A DNA stretch of 44,062 nucleotides from UBA1926 sp002337215 (GCA_963973795.1 CAXBAF010000031.1:1-44062); one strand, 5' to 3'; shown: positions 31,720 to 40,365, counted from the first letter of the stretch. The notes: generated from the letters alone by a model not told the origin. Translations and numbers: made by a program.

Positions 31720-33684
31720 GTGTGTGGAATCGCAGGATTCTTGGGAAAAGCCGGCAACACCCTCTCGCGGGGTGCGGCCGAAGCGATCGGCCGGTCCATC
31801 GAGCACCGGGGCCCCGATGACCTCGGGTTTCTGGGCATCACCACGGACGGCAGGCTCAGCGCGGGACGCGACGCGGCGTTCGCGGAGGATGCCGAGATCG
31901 TGCTCATCCATCGCCGGCTGAGCATCATCGACCTGAGCGACGCGGGCTGGCAGCCCATGAGCGATCAGTCGAACCGCTACCACCTCGTCTTCAACGGCGA
32001 GATCTACAACCACATCGAACTGCGCGAAGACCTCGAGCGAGAAGGCGTCTCGTTCCGGAGCCACTGCGATACCGAGGTCCTGCTGCAGGCGCTCATCCGC
32101 TGGGGCGCTGACGCGCTGCCCAAGCTGACGGGGATGTTCGCCTTCGCGTTCCTCGACCGCGCCGACAGCCGGGTGATGTTCGCGAGAGACCCGTTCGGGA
32201 TCAAGCCGTTCTTCTACTCCGACGAGAGCCGAGGGATCGCGTTCGCGTCGGAGATCAAATCGCTCCTGGAGTTCCCGACCGTTTCCGACGAACTCGATCC
32301 TCATTACCTCTACAACTACCTGCGGCACAGCCGATCGAGCGCCGGGAGCGCCACCCCGTTCTCCTCGATCCAGAGCCTGCCCGGCGGGCACCTCGGAACC
32401 GTCGATCTCAAGACGGGCGACCTCTCGGTATCCCGCTATTACACGCTCTCTCCCAAGCCGCGCGAAGGTCTCCGGTTCAAGAAGGCGGCGGCCGAGCTGC
32501 GCGAGCAGTTCCTCGAATCCGTGAGGCTCCACCTCCGGAGCGATGTCCCCGTTGGTTCCTGCCTGTCGGGGGGGATCGATTCGTCGGCCATCGTCATGGC
32601 GGCGAGACACCTCGAGGGCCCGAAAGCCGATCTCCACACGTTCAGCTACATCTCGAACGACTCGGCGCTGAGCGAAGAAAAATGGATCGACATCGTCAAC
32701 AAGGCGTCCGGCGCCACGCCGCACAAGATCCGCCCGACCCACCGCGATCTCGTCAATGACCTCGACCGGCTCATCCGGATCCAGGACGAACCGTTCGCCG
32801 GGACCAGCATCTACGCGCAGTACCGCGTGTTCCAGGAAGCCCACGCCGCGGGCATCAAGGTCATGCTCGACGGCCAGGGTGCCGACGAACTGCTCGGCGG
32901 CTACCAGGGCGCGAGCAGAAGGGCCCGGCTGTCATCGCTGCTGAGAGCCGGCAGTCCGCTCGACGTGACCCGGTTCATCCTGGGCCTCGCCTGGAACTGC
33001 CCCGACACACCGATCATCGACGTGACCGCCGCAGCCTGGGCCCACGCGAACTGGCCCACTCCCGCCACGGAGAACCTGGTCGAACGCGGCCCGGACTGGA
33101 TGGATACCGAATGGTTCACCGAGCACGGCGTCGCCAACACCACCTACGCCGACCCGCAGGACCAGACCGCCCTGCACGGCTACCTGATCAGCGCCGCGAC
33201 CCGCTCGAGCATGCCCGCCCTGCTTCGTTACGAGGACCGGAACTCGATGGCGTTCTCGATCGAGAGCCGAGTCCCGTTCGTCACGCCCGCGTTCGCCGAG
33301 TTCAGCCTCTCGATGCCGGAAGAATTCCTCGTCGATAAGAACGGCGTCTCGAAAGCGCTCTTCCGCGAAGCAATGCGCGGCATCGTGCCCGACCAGGTTC
33401 TTGATCGCAAGGACAAGATCGGCTTCACGACCCCCATGGCGGCGTGGCTCACCGAGATCAGCGAGTGGGTCGAGCAGATTCTCCAGAGCGACGTGATCCA
33501 CACGCAGATCGGCCTCAACCCAGAGGTCGTTCAGCGTCACTGGGCGCAGGTCAGGCGCGGCCAGCGACCGTTCAGCCAGCACATGTGGCGATGGATCAAT
33601 CTCGTCAGATGGGTCGAGAACTTCAGAAACCCCGACAACGGGGTCTCGAGTGCCGGGCGCGAGGCGATCCCGGCGGGCGCCTGA
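31720..33684 (+). CDS. asnB: Asparagine synthetase B-like glutamine amidotransferase
   Basis: The protein has 654 aa. GTG 31720 gives MCGIAGFLGKAG, leaving catalytic Cys2 at the mature N-terminus after Met removal; GGAG sits eight bases upstream. The glutaminase domain has HRGPDD, VFNGEIYNH and the SHCDTEVLL segment; the synthetase domain has the pyrophosphate loop SGGIDSSAI (~283), LDGQGADELLGGY, RYEDRNSMAFSIESRVPF and DKIGFTTPM. It uses glutamine and ATP to make an amide. Homologues in polysaccharide loci (for example WbpS-type) are thought to amidate uronic acids; the WbpABDEI product here is one. True asparagine synthesis is the alternative, and the sequence alone does not decide. Confidence 0.9.
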   Translation: MCGIAGFLGKAGNTLSRGAAEAIGRSIEHRGPDDLGFLGITTDGRLSAGRDAAFAEDAEIVLIHRRLSIIDLSDAGWQPMSDQSNRYHLVFNGEIYNHIELREDLEREGVSFRSHCDTEVLLQALIRWGADALPKLTGMFAFAFLDRADSRVMFARDPFGIKPFFYSDESRGIAFASEIKSLLEFPTVSDELDPHYLYNYLRHSRSSAGSATPFSSIQSLPGGHLGTVDLKTGDLSVSRYYTLSPKPREGLRFKKAAAELREQFLESVRLHLRSDVPVGSCLSGGIDSSAIVMAARHLEGPKADLHTFSYISNDSALSEEKWIDIVNKASGATPHKIRPTHRDLVNDLDRLIRIQDEPFAGTSIYAQYRVFQEAHAAGIKVMLDGQGADELLGGYQGASRRARLSSLLRAGSPLDVTRFILGLAWNCPDTPIIDVTAAAWAHANWPTPATENLVERGPDWMDTEWFTEHGVANTTYADPQDQTALHGYLISAATRSSMPALLRYEDRNSMAFSIESRVPFVTPAFAEFSLSMPEEFLVDKNGVSKALFREAMRGIVPDQVLDRKDKIGFTTPMAAWLTEISEWVEQILQSDVIHTQIGLNPEVVQRHWAQVRRGQRPFSQHMWRWINLVRWVENFRNPDNGVSSAGREAIPAGA

Positions 33685-33797
33685 GAGCCTCGGCCGTCCC
33701 GATCGGAAATATCCTCGAAACCCACGCTCGCACACCGCAACGGCAACAGAGTTTGCACGCAGAGTCTCATCGAGACCGCAAGACAGGAGTCATCTAT

Positions 33798-34436
33798 TTG
33801 ATCAACCACAAACGCAGAATTCTGGTGCTCGGCCCGCACACCGATGACGGTGAACTCGGATGCGGCGGACTGATGGCGAAGCGCACCCGCCTTGGTCACG
33901 AGGTGTTCTACGCGGTCTTCAGCCACTGCGCTCGTTCACTGAGCAAGGGCCAGCCCTCGACGATCCTGAAAGACGAAGTCCGCGAAGCAGCGGGAGTGCT
34001 CGGGCTCGATCCCGACAAGCGACTCGTGCTCTTCGATTACGACGTCCGCCACTTCCCGCAGTTCCGCCAGAACATCCTCGAAGATCTGATCGCGCTGCGT
34101 GCCGACATCGCCCCCGACCTGGTCCTGTGTCCCTCGCCGAACGATGTGCACCAGGACCACGCAACGATCTCACACGAGGCGATCCGGGCGTTCAAGAAGC
34201 AGTCGATCCTCTGCTACGAAGAACCCTGGAACAACATCTCCTTCTCAACGAACTCGTTCGAGTTCCTCGAGAAGGAAGATCTGGACACCAAGCTCCGCGC
34301 CCTCGCCGCCTACAAGTCGCAACGGCACCGACCCTACTTCCAAGAGGATGTCATGCGGTCGCTCGCGGTCACCAGAGGGGCACAGATCGAGGGCGGCTTC
34401 GCCGAGGCGTTCGAGGTCATCCGCTGGATGCTCTAG
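33798..34436 (+). CDS. PIG-L/LmbE-family zinc deacetylase
   Basis: The protein has 212 aa from TTG 33798, chosen because AGGAG (33785-33789) lies eight bases upstream; no ATG is available before the first strand. The zinc site is H14-T-D16-D17-GE in GPHTDDGELGCGG (family form PHPDDE) and the second ligand segment PSPNDVHQDHATIS has the expected HxxDH-type layout. PIG-L enzymes remove acetyl groups from N-acetyl sugars. In this locus it could trim one acetamido group of the glycan or a precursor. It lies 113 bases after asnB on the same strand and convergent with wbpE; the 200 bases after it hold no gene. Confidence 0.87.
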   Translation: MINHKRRILVLGPHTDDGELGCGGLMAKRTRLGHEVFYAVFSHCARSLSKGQPSTILKDEVREAAGVLGLDPDKRLVLFDYDVRHFPQFRQNILEDLIALRADIAPDLVLCPSPNDVHQDHATISHEAIRAFKKQSILCYEEPWNNISFSTNSFEFLEKEDLDTKLRALAAYKSQRHRPYFQEDVMRSLAVTRGAQIEGGFAEAFEVIRWML

Positions 34437-34636
34437 ATCTCGGCGCACTCGAATTCACGCCCGCGTGACCGCAGACGTGCGAAGCACATCAGGACTTCGC
34501 CGTGCCCGATGAACCTCACTCGAGAACCCCTGCTCGATCATGAGGCGGATGTCGCCTCGAGCGAAGGGGACGGACCGGTCCGCTGCGTTGCCGGGCTCGA
34601 CATCCGAGCCGCCGCCGGCGAAGCTCGTTCGCTCCG

Positions 34637-35869
34637 TTAGCTCGCGGCGACACCCACGGAACGTGATGCGCCGGCGTGCTCCCGCAGGTAGCCGACCACG
34701 GTGTCCACGACATGCTGCTGCTGCTCGTCGGTGAGCTCTGGGTAGATCGGGATCGCGATCGTTTCCCGGGCAGCAGCCTCCGACTCGGGGAGATCGCCTT
34801 CCTTCTGGCCCAGCCAGGCAAAGCACTCCTGCATGTGGAGCGGGACGGGGTAGTAAATCTCCGTGCCGACGTTGTTCGCCTTGAGGTGCTCGCGGAGCGC
34901 GTCGCGGTGCTCGGCGGGCACGCGGATGGCGTACTGGTTGTAGATATGGCGGGCGGGCGCGGCGGGACGCTCGGGGATGCGCAGCGCAAGGTCGGCCTGC
35001 CCGCTCAGGGGCGTCGCGCTGGTCGCGGCGCCCGCGTCGAGGAACGCCTTGTCGTAGAAATCGGCGTTCGCGATCCGGCCCTCGTGCCAGGAATCAAGAT
35101 GACGGAGCTTGATGCGGAGCACCGCGGCCTGGAGCGCGTCGAGGCGGGAGTTGACCCCGATCATCGAGTGGTAGTACTTCGGCTTGCCGCCGTGGAGGCG
35201 GAGGATCGAGAGGCGCTCGGCGAGCTCGTCGTCGTTGGTGGTCATGATGCCGCCGTCGCCGAACCCGCCCAGGTTCTTGGAGGGGAAGAAACTGAAGCAG
35301 CCGACGTCGGCGACGGTGCCCGCCATGTGGCCGTTGGGATCCTTCGACCCGATGGCCTGGGCGGCGTCCTCGATGAGGGGAACGCCGAATTCGTCGGCGA
35401 TCTCGCGGTAGACGTTCATATCCACGCACTGCCCGAAGAGGTGGACCGGCATGATGGCGGCGAGGTTGTCGGTCTTCTTGGCGACCTCGCGGACCTTGTC
35501 AGGATCCATGTTGTAGGTAACAGGGTCGATATCGACATAGACCGGCATGGCGCCGAGGCGGGCGGTGGAGCCCCCGGTGGCAAAGAAGGTGTACGAGGGG
35601 CAGATGACCCGCCCGTTCTTCCCCGCGTTGCACCCGATGTTGAGGCCCATGAGCGCGACGAGGAGGGCGTCGGAGCCGGAGGCGCAGCCGATCGCGTGCT
35701 TGGCGCCGGTGTAGGCGGCGATCTCGGCCTCGAACTCGCTGACGTTGGGGCCCATGACGAACCACTGGGAATCGCAGACCTCGTCGATCGCGGCGCGGAT
35801 CTCATCACGCATCGCGCCGGTGTATTGGGCCTTGAGGTCGAGCAGGGGGACGGTCACTTCGGAGGGCAT
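34637..35869 (-). CDS. wbpE: DegT/DnrJ/EryC1/StrS-type PLP aminotransferase (WbpE type)
   Basis: WbpE puts an amino group on C3 of UDP-3-keto-GlcNAcA using PLP and glutamate. The 410-aa protein has the family start VPLLDLKAQYTGAM, GCASGSDALLVAL, PVHLFGQCVDM, the PLP-contact LIEDAAQAIGS (D168) and the Schiff-base Lys K198 in FSFFPSKNLGGFGDGG, and ends HIYNQYAIR..TEIYYPVPLHMQ. This matches the WbpE/WlbC group. AAGAAGG seven bases before ATG 35869 sets the start, although an ATG six codons upstream is in frame. It is the third minus-strand gene after wbpB and wbpD, with a 233-base gap holding an inverted repeat. Confidence 0.92.
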   Translation of the reverse strand: MPSEVTVPLLDLKAQYTGAMRDEIRAAIDEVCDSQWFVMGPNVSEFEAEIAAYTGAKHAIGCASGSDALLVALMGLNIGCNAGKNGRVICPSYTFFATGGSTARLGAMPVYVDIDPVTYNMDPDKVREVAKKTDNLAAIMPVHLFGQCVDMNVYREIADEFGVPLIEDAAQAIGSKDPNGHMAGTVADVGCFSFFPSKNLGGFGDGGIMTTNDDELAERLSILRLHGGKPKYYHSMIGVNSRLDALQAAVLRIKLRHLDSWHEGRIANADFYDKAFLDAGAATSATPLSGQADLALRIPERPAAPARHIYNQYAIRVPAEHRDALREHLKANNVGTEIYYPVPLHMQECFAWLGQKEGDLPESEAAARETIAIPIYPELTDEQQQHVVDTVVGYLREHAGASRSVGVAAS

Positions 35870-36027
35870 GGTTCTACCTTCTTTCATGCATGTCGCGTCG
35901 TCGCTGGCCGCCCAGGTGTGGGCAACCTCTGACTGGTGTTTCGCTTGCGCCCCGGCCCGGCGATGGGCGTGGGCATGAGCCGGGCTGTGCGGCTGCCCGG
36001 GATGTGTGTCGTTCCGAGGCGGTCGGC

Positions 36028-36045
36028 CACTGTGTCAGCACAGTG
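36028..36045. repeat. Perfect inverted repeat between wbpD and wbpE
   Basis: CACTGTG-TCAG-CACAGTG, a seven-pair repeat with a four-base centre, lies in the 233-base gap between the two genes. No T-run follows on either strand, so it is more like an operator or mRNA-processing hairpin than a terminator. Confidence 0.5.
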
Positions 36046-36102
36046 CCTTCGCGCTGCCAAAGGATAGCCCGGTCCGGATCATGAAACCGGAGATCGACGG
36101 TC

Positions 36103-36741
36103 TCAGCCCTGGGTCTCGCGGACCGGTTCAAGGGTGTCCTGAGCGGTCTGGTTGTAGGCGTTGCCGCAGTCGCCGCAGGTGATCTCGCCGGCTCCGTTCG
36201 GAGCGTCCTGCAGGACGCTGCCGCACCGGCAGGCCCAACCCCGTCGGCGAGCGGGCACGCCCATCATCATGGCGTAGTCGGGGACGTCCTTGGCAACAAC
36301 AGCGCCGGCGGCGACGAACGCGTACTTGCCGACGGTGGAGCCGCAGACGATCGTGCAGTTGGCACCCATGCTGGCACCGGTCCGGATGCGGGTCTCCGCG
36401 TACTGATCGCGGCGGACGATCTCGGAGCGAGGGTTGTTGATGTTGGTGAAGACCATCGACGGGCCGCAGAAGACGTCGTCTTCCATCACCACGCCGGTGT
36501 AGACGCTGACGTTGTTCTGAATCTTGACGTTCCGGCCCATCTTCACGCCGGGGCTGACGACGACGTTCTGACCGATGTTGCAGTTCTCACCGATCTCGCA
36601 GTCGGGCATGATGTGGGAGAAGTGCCAGATCTTCGTCCCGTCGCCGATCGAGCATCCCTCGTCGACATACGCCGACTCGTGGACCTTGACGGCGGGGTTG
36701 TGCGCCAGCGCGTTGCGGGCGGTCGCGGTCTCAGCCGACAT
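36103..36741 (-). CDS. wbpD: UDP-sugar 3-N-acetyltransferase, left-handed beta-helix (WbpD type)
   Basis: WbpD acetylates the 3-amino group made by WbpE, using acetyl-CoA, to give UDP-GlcNAc3NAcA. The 212-aa protein is built of hexapeptide repeats (SIGDGTKIWHFSHIM, EIGENCNIGQNVVV, VKIQNNVSVYTGV) with DDVFCGPSMVFTNINNPRSE, the hallmark segment of WbpD/WlbB. The C-terminus adds a zinc-ribbon-like end with C-x-C and C-x2-C pairs (ACRCGSVLQ, CGDCG), as many relatives do. ATG 36741 lies inside the end of wbpB (11-base overlap), preceded by AAGAAGGGG, so the two are coupled. The longer open frame to 36858 is a shadow of wbpB. Confidence 0.93.
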   Translation of the reverse strand: MSAETATARNALAHNPAVKVHESAYVDEGCSIGDGTKIWHFSHIMPDCEIGENCNIGQNVVVSPGVKMGRNVKIQNNVSVYTGVVMEDDVFCGPSMVFTNINNPRSEIVRRDQYAETRIRTGASMGANCTIVCGSTVGKYAFVAAGAVVAKDVPDYAMMMGVPARRRGWACRCGSVLQDAPNGAGEITCGDCGNAYNQTAQDTLEPVRETQG

Positions 36742-37801
36742 GAGCGACCCCTTCTTTGCGGACAACGACGGTCTCGGGGGTGCCCCCGGCGTCGGCGGGA
36801 GGGGTCGGGTCGAGGGTGACCGGGGCGCCGTTGCGGTCCATCGAGGCCTGAGCGGCATGGAGGATCTCGAGGACGCGGACGCCGGACGCGCCGTCCGTCA
36901 GAGGCCGAGCACGGTCGCCGACACGGTCGATGAAGTGCTGGACCTCGGCCTCGAGCGGGGTCTGCGTCTGATCGAACTCGACGGGCGTCCCCTCGCCCTT
37001 GACGGGAACCGGCTGCCCCTTCTCGAAGTCAACGCGCTGGTCGTGGAGCACGAGCTGCTTGTTGATATCGCAGAAGCTCGCCATCTTCTTGGCGCCGACC
37101 ACGACGAGCATCTGCTCTTTGAAGGGGTGGAGCCAGGAGACGAAGACGTGGGCCCGGGAGCCGCTCGGGAAGGCGAGCTGGGTGACGGTCGCGTCGGCGA
37201 TCCCCGGGGTGAGGAAGCTGCCGCCGGTCGCCACGACGCGCTCCGGGTTTTCGCCGATGAGGCGGAGGATGACGGCGATATCGTGCGGCGCGAACGACCA
37301 GAGAGCGTTCTCCTCCGTGCGCACCTTGCCAAGGTTCAGGCGGTTGGAGACGATGTAGCGGACCTCGCCCAACTCGCCGTTCTTGATCATCTCGTGGAGC
37401 GTGATGATCGCGGGGTGGTACTCGAGGAGGTGGCCGACCATGAGCACACGGCCGTGCTCTTCGGCGAGCGTGACGAGGCGGCGGGCCTCGTCGAGATCGG
37501 TTGTCAACGGCTTCTCGACGTACGCGTCCTTGCCGGCCTCGATCGCGCGGCTGGCGAGATCAAAGTGCGTCTCGGCGGGGGTCGCGACCATCACGGCGTC
37601 GATCGTCGGGTCCGCGAAGACCGGACCGGGCTCGGCGTAGATGTCGGCGCGCGGCGCGAGCTCGGCGGCGCGGGCCCGGCCCTCTTCGGTCGGGTCAACA
37701 ACGGCGGCGACGCCGTGGACCGACTCGAGCGTGCGGACGATGTTCTTGCCCCATCCGCCGCAACCGAGCACGGCGATTCGAGGTGTTGTTCGGTCTGCCA
37801 T
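36731..37801 (-). CDS. wbpB: Gfo/Idh/MocA oxidoreductase, UDP-GlcNAcA 3-dehydrogenase (WbpB type)
   Basis: WbpB oxidises C3 of UDP-GlcNAcA to the 3-ketone for the aminotransferase WbpE; family members regenerate NAD with 2-oxoglutarate. The 356-aa protein has the Rossmann motif GCGGWGKN (13-20), the EKP motif (96-98), GHLLEYHPA, and the WlbA-specific stretch NLGKVRTEENALWSFAPHD (156-174). GAGGAG about ten bases before ATG 37801 is the ribosome site. First gene of the wbpB-wbpD-wbpE run; wbpD overlaps its 3' end by 11 bases. The last ~25 residues are low in conservation. Confidence 0.93.
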   Translation of the reverse strand: MADRTTPRIAVLGCGGWGKNIVRTLESVHGVAAVVDPTEEGRARAAELAPRADIYAEPGPVFADPTIDAVMVATPAETHFDLASRAIEAGKDAYVEKPLTTDLDEARRLVTLAEEHGRVLMVGHLLEYHPAIITLHEMIKNGELGEVRYIVSNRLNLGKVRTEENALWSFAPHDIAVILRLIGENPERVVATGGSFLTPGIADATVTQLAFPSGSRAHVFVSWLHPFKEQMLVVVGAKKMASFCDINKQLVLHDQRVDFEKGQPVPVKGEGTPVEFDQTQTPLEAEVQHFIDRVGDRARPLTDGASGVRVLEILHAAQASMDRNGAPVTLDPTPPADAGGTPETVVVRKEGVAHVG

Positions 37802-38265
37802 GGCTGATGGTCTCCTCAGGCCCGGGGCGAGGATCAGGGCCTCGAGCGAACGGAAACAATAGGCATCGCACCGAGAAATCGCGTGAAATGCAGTGGTTGA
37901 AACTCCGCCTGCGCCGCGACCTGCGACGTCGTCAGAGCGGGCCCGACCGCGCCCGCTGTGGGCTTCACACCAGCCGGTTCCACACCGGCTGGGTGCACGA
38001 CCCCGATGCCCCCGACACCCTCACGAAGCGATGCCCGCCCGGCTATGCTGCCGGACACTCCAAGGACGAAGATTCCGAGGACCGCGAGATCAAAACCTGG
38101 AGCGAAACCGCGAGAATCGCAACGCTCCGGCGCGATTTCGCCCGCCTGATTCCCGAGCCGCGCAGACCCCGCAACGGGTCCAGCAGATCTCCCTGCAGAC
38201 GACTTCTCTGACAGGTGCTGCCAACCCGCTTGTGCCACGAAGACTCTTGAACGGACAACGAACCC
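37802..38265. other. Divergent intergenic region between wbpB and the deacetylase-like/methyltransferase gene
   Basis: These 464 bases separate two outward-facing genes. An eight-pair hairpin CCAGCCGG/CCGGCTGG (37970-37977 with 37985-37992) is present without a T-run. Short open frames here lack ribosome sites and have biased composition; none is accepted as a gene. Confidence 0.45.
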
Positions 38266-40173
38266 ATGAGCAAGAATCCCCCACATCAGGAGTGCCGGGA
38301 GAAGATTCTCGACGCGGCTCGGTCCCACGACCATCCGCAGCGCATCGCCCAGACCATCAGGCCGTGGTACGCATCGTGGGGACACAACTACGCGGCGATG
38401 CTCGCCCGGCTGATGGAAGACGGCGCACAGATCGCGCCGGTCAGCGACTGGCGCCCGCTCGGCGAACGAGACAAACGCACCGTCTACCTTCGTCACGATA
38501 TCCACTGGACCGGGATCCCCGGCGCCCTGTGCACGATGGATATCGAGCGAAAACTGGGTATCCGGGCGACATATTACATTACGTGGGACTACCGAAAGCA
38601 CGGCCGGGACCACCGAGACGACTACCTGTTGCTCAAGAAGTTCGGCAAAGACGACTTCGAGTATGGGTTGCACGAAAGTTGTCTCGACGAAGCCGTCTTC
38701 GATCTCGATCTCAACGGCGACGAATCCCCGGAGAAAACGAAAGACGCCGTGAACGCGATGATCGAACGCGACGGGCTCCGGGATGCGGACCCGTCCGCGC
38801 TGTTCGAGCGGAGCGAGAACGGGCTCTGGATGCTGCGTGAGCCGGACGCACTCCCCGACGGGCTCGGCCGGATCGTCCGGCGGGCACGAGAGATCCTGGG
38901 AGAACGCATCGCCGGTTTCCGCGAAGCCTGGGGCACCTGCCGATCGGTCAACGCCCACGGCGGCTACGCGTTCACCCAACTCCGTGCCCTCGCCGATCTC
39001 CCCGTCAACGGCAGCTTTATGGTGAACGGGGCCCCCGATGACGCGTCCGGACCGCGGAAGGACATGCTCTGGCAGTCGTTCCGAATGGCCCCGCAACACG
39101 TGATGGACGAGTTCGGGATCGAGGTCTTCTGCGAAGCAGCGGCGAACCACGACGCCGCCACCAACGGGCGCGCATCCGAGGTGTGGGACGCCCGGTTCAA
39201 GGACGCGAGCGAGCTCAGTTCCTCGATCGACGAGGCCGCCGCAGCGAGCCTGAGCACGTTTGTGCTCACGCACCCGGATCTCTGGGACGAGGTGCGGTAC
39301 GAGGACCTTGTGGACATCGCGATCGAGCGGTCACGCCGATCGTCGGGGCCGCCCGAGCCGGGCCCGTACCGACACGCGATCTATCGCTCTGCACTTTCCC
39401 GAGCGATGGATCCTCACATGGCCCGGACGGCGGGCGACGCGTGGCGTGAAGACCCCGCGGCGCTCATCAACTACGGGTACCGGGTCGGCAACTTCGAGGA
39501 CCGAGGAAAGAGGCTCGACGCGGTCATGGAGTTCCTGGACTTCCAGGGCATGCTCACGGGCGCGAGAATGATCGACCTCGGATCGGGCTCGGGAACGGTC
39601 GCCGCATACATCAGCAACTACCGAGGCGTCGGCGAGCGAGCCGCGTACGACATCGACACCGAAACACTCTCGTTGCAGCAGACCGTCGCCGACGACCTCG
39701 GCTGGGGCGACACGGAGACAGCCGAAGGGAACTTCAGCACGTGGATCGCGCCCGAAAAACCGAGCGACATCGTGATGTCGTACGGGGCGTTCGAGTTCTT
39801 CTTTCGAAACCGCGATGTCAGGCACATCTTCCGACAGGTCGGCCGCGCCCTCCGTCCGGGAGGCGTGTTCATCGCGAACGTGTGGAACCACCACTATCCA
39901 TACCAGGGCTACAGCCGCGCAAAGTACGTGCAGCATCTGCCGACTCAGCCGCTGCGGCTTCTCGCGGCTCGCCTGCTCGGCAAATCTCCCAACTCGTCGT
40001 TCCGTTCACTCGCGCACGCCAGATGGCGTCGCGAACTCAGCAACGCTGGCTTCGGAGACATCCGCGTGCTCTATTGCGAGCCGACGAGGACCGGGTTCCG
40101 CATCGCCGACGTCAAAGAGGACGAACGAAGCCGGCTGCCCCACGTCTGGATCGCCGCCCAGAAGAAAAGCTGA
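38266..40173 (+). CDS. Polysaccharide-deacetylase-like domain fused to a SAM methyltransferase
   Basis: The protein has 635 aa. The N-terminal half (~70-350) looks like a divergent NodB/polysaccharide-deacetylase-type domain: VYLRHDIHWTG (73-83) in place of the usual xxxTxDDG/RHDVD segment, MDIERKLGIRATYYITWDY, YGLHESC, AGFREAWGTCRSVNAHGG, and STFVLTHPDLWDE. The C-terminal half is a class I methyltransferase: MIDLGSGSGTVAAYI (435-449), AAYDIDTETLSLQ, DIVMSYGAFEFFF, VGRALRPGGVFIANVWNHH. Together they could deacetylate and methylate the same sugar. ATG 38266 has only a weak ribosome site. It is the last gene of the locus, convergent with a tRNA gene. The deacetylase call is motif-level only. 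Confidence 0.72.
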   Translation: MSKNPPHQECREKILDAARSHDHPQRIAQTIRPWYASWGHNYAAMLARLMEDGAQIAPVSDWRPLGERDKRTVYLRHDIHWTGIPGALCTMDIERKLGIRATYYITWDYRKHGRDHRDDYLLLKKFGKDDFEYGLHESCLDEAVFDLDLNGDESPEKTKDAVNAMIERDGLRDADPSALFERSENGLWMLREPDALPDGLGRIVRRAREILGERIAGFREAWGTCRSVNAHGGYAFTQLRALADLPVNGSFMVNGAPDDASGPRKDMLWQSFRMAPQHVMDEFGIEVFCEAAANHDAATNGRASEVWDARFKDASELSSSIDEAAAASLSTFVLTHPDLWDEVRYEDLVDIAIERSRRSSGPPEPGPYRHAIYRSALSRAMDPHMARTAGDAWREDPAALINYGYRVGNFEDRGKRLDAVMEFLDFQGMLTGARMIDLGSGSGTVAAYISNYRGVGERAAYDIDTETLSLQQTVADDLGWGDTETAEGNFSTWIAPEKPSDIVMSYGAFEFFFRNRDVRHIFRQVGRALRPGGVFIANVWNHHYPYQGYSRAKYVQHLPTQPLRLLAARLLGKSPNSSFRSLAHARWRRELSNAGFGDIRVLYCEPTRTGFRIADVKEDERSRLPHVWIAAQKKS

Positions 40174-40292
40174 AGGCAGCCTCGGCCCCAACCGTCGCGT
40201 TCCACGACGATGAACGGGGCGAATGCCCTTACCCTTGCACGCGCTTCAAGGCCATTCAGGATCGAAGCCCGCCGGAGGCCCGGGCCTCACAA

Positions 40293-40365
40293 TGGAGCGG
40301 AGGAGACTCGAACTCCCAACTTCCAGCTTGCAAAGCTGGCACTCTACCAATTGAGTTACCGCCCC
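40293..40365 (-). tRNA. tRNA-Ala (anticodon UGC)
   Basis: A 73-base cloverleaf on the minus strand. The acceptor stem GGGGCGG/CCGCTCC has seven pairs with G3-U70, the alanine identity element. The D arm has TCAATTGGTAGAG, the anticodon stem CCAGC/GCTGG carries loop TTTGCAA (anticodon TGC), and the T loop is GTTCGAGTC. The CCA end is not encoded. TAGGAT, ten bases upstream (40375-40380 on the plus strand as ATCCTA), may be its -10 element. Confidence 0.96.

Noticed and set aside
37958..38149. Short plus-strand frame (63 codons) in the gap before the fusion gene
   Set aside because: It has no ribosome site, is Pro/Arg/Ser-rich as random GC-rich frames are, and matches nothing known.
40264..40292. 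GAGGCCCGGGCCTC palindrome as the terminator of tRNA-Ala
   Set aside because: There is no T-run after it on the minus strand, and the palindrome leaves little loop.
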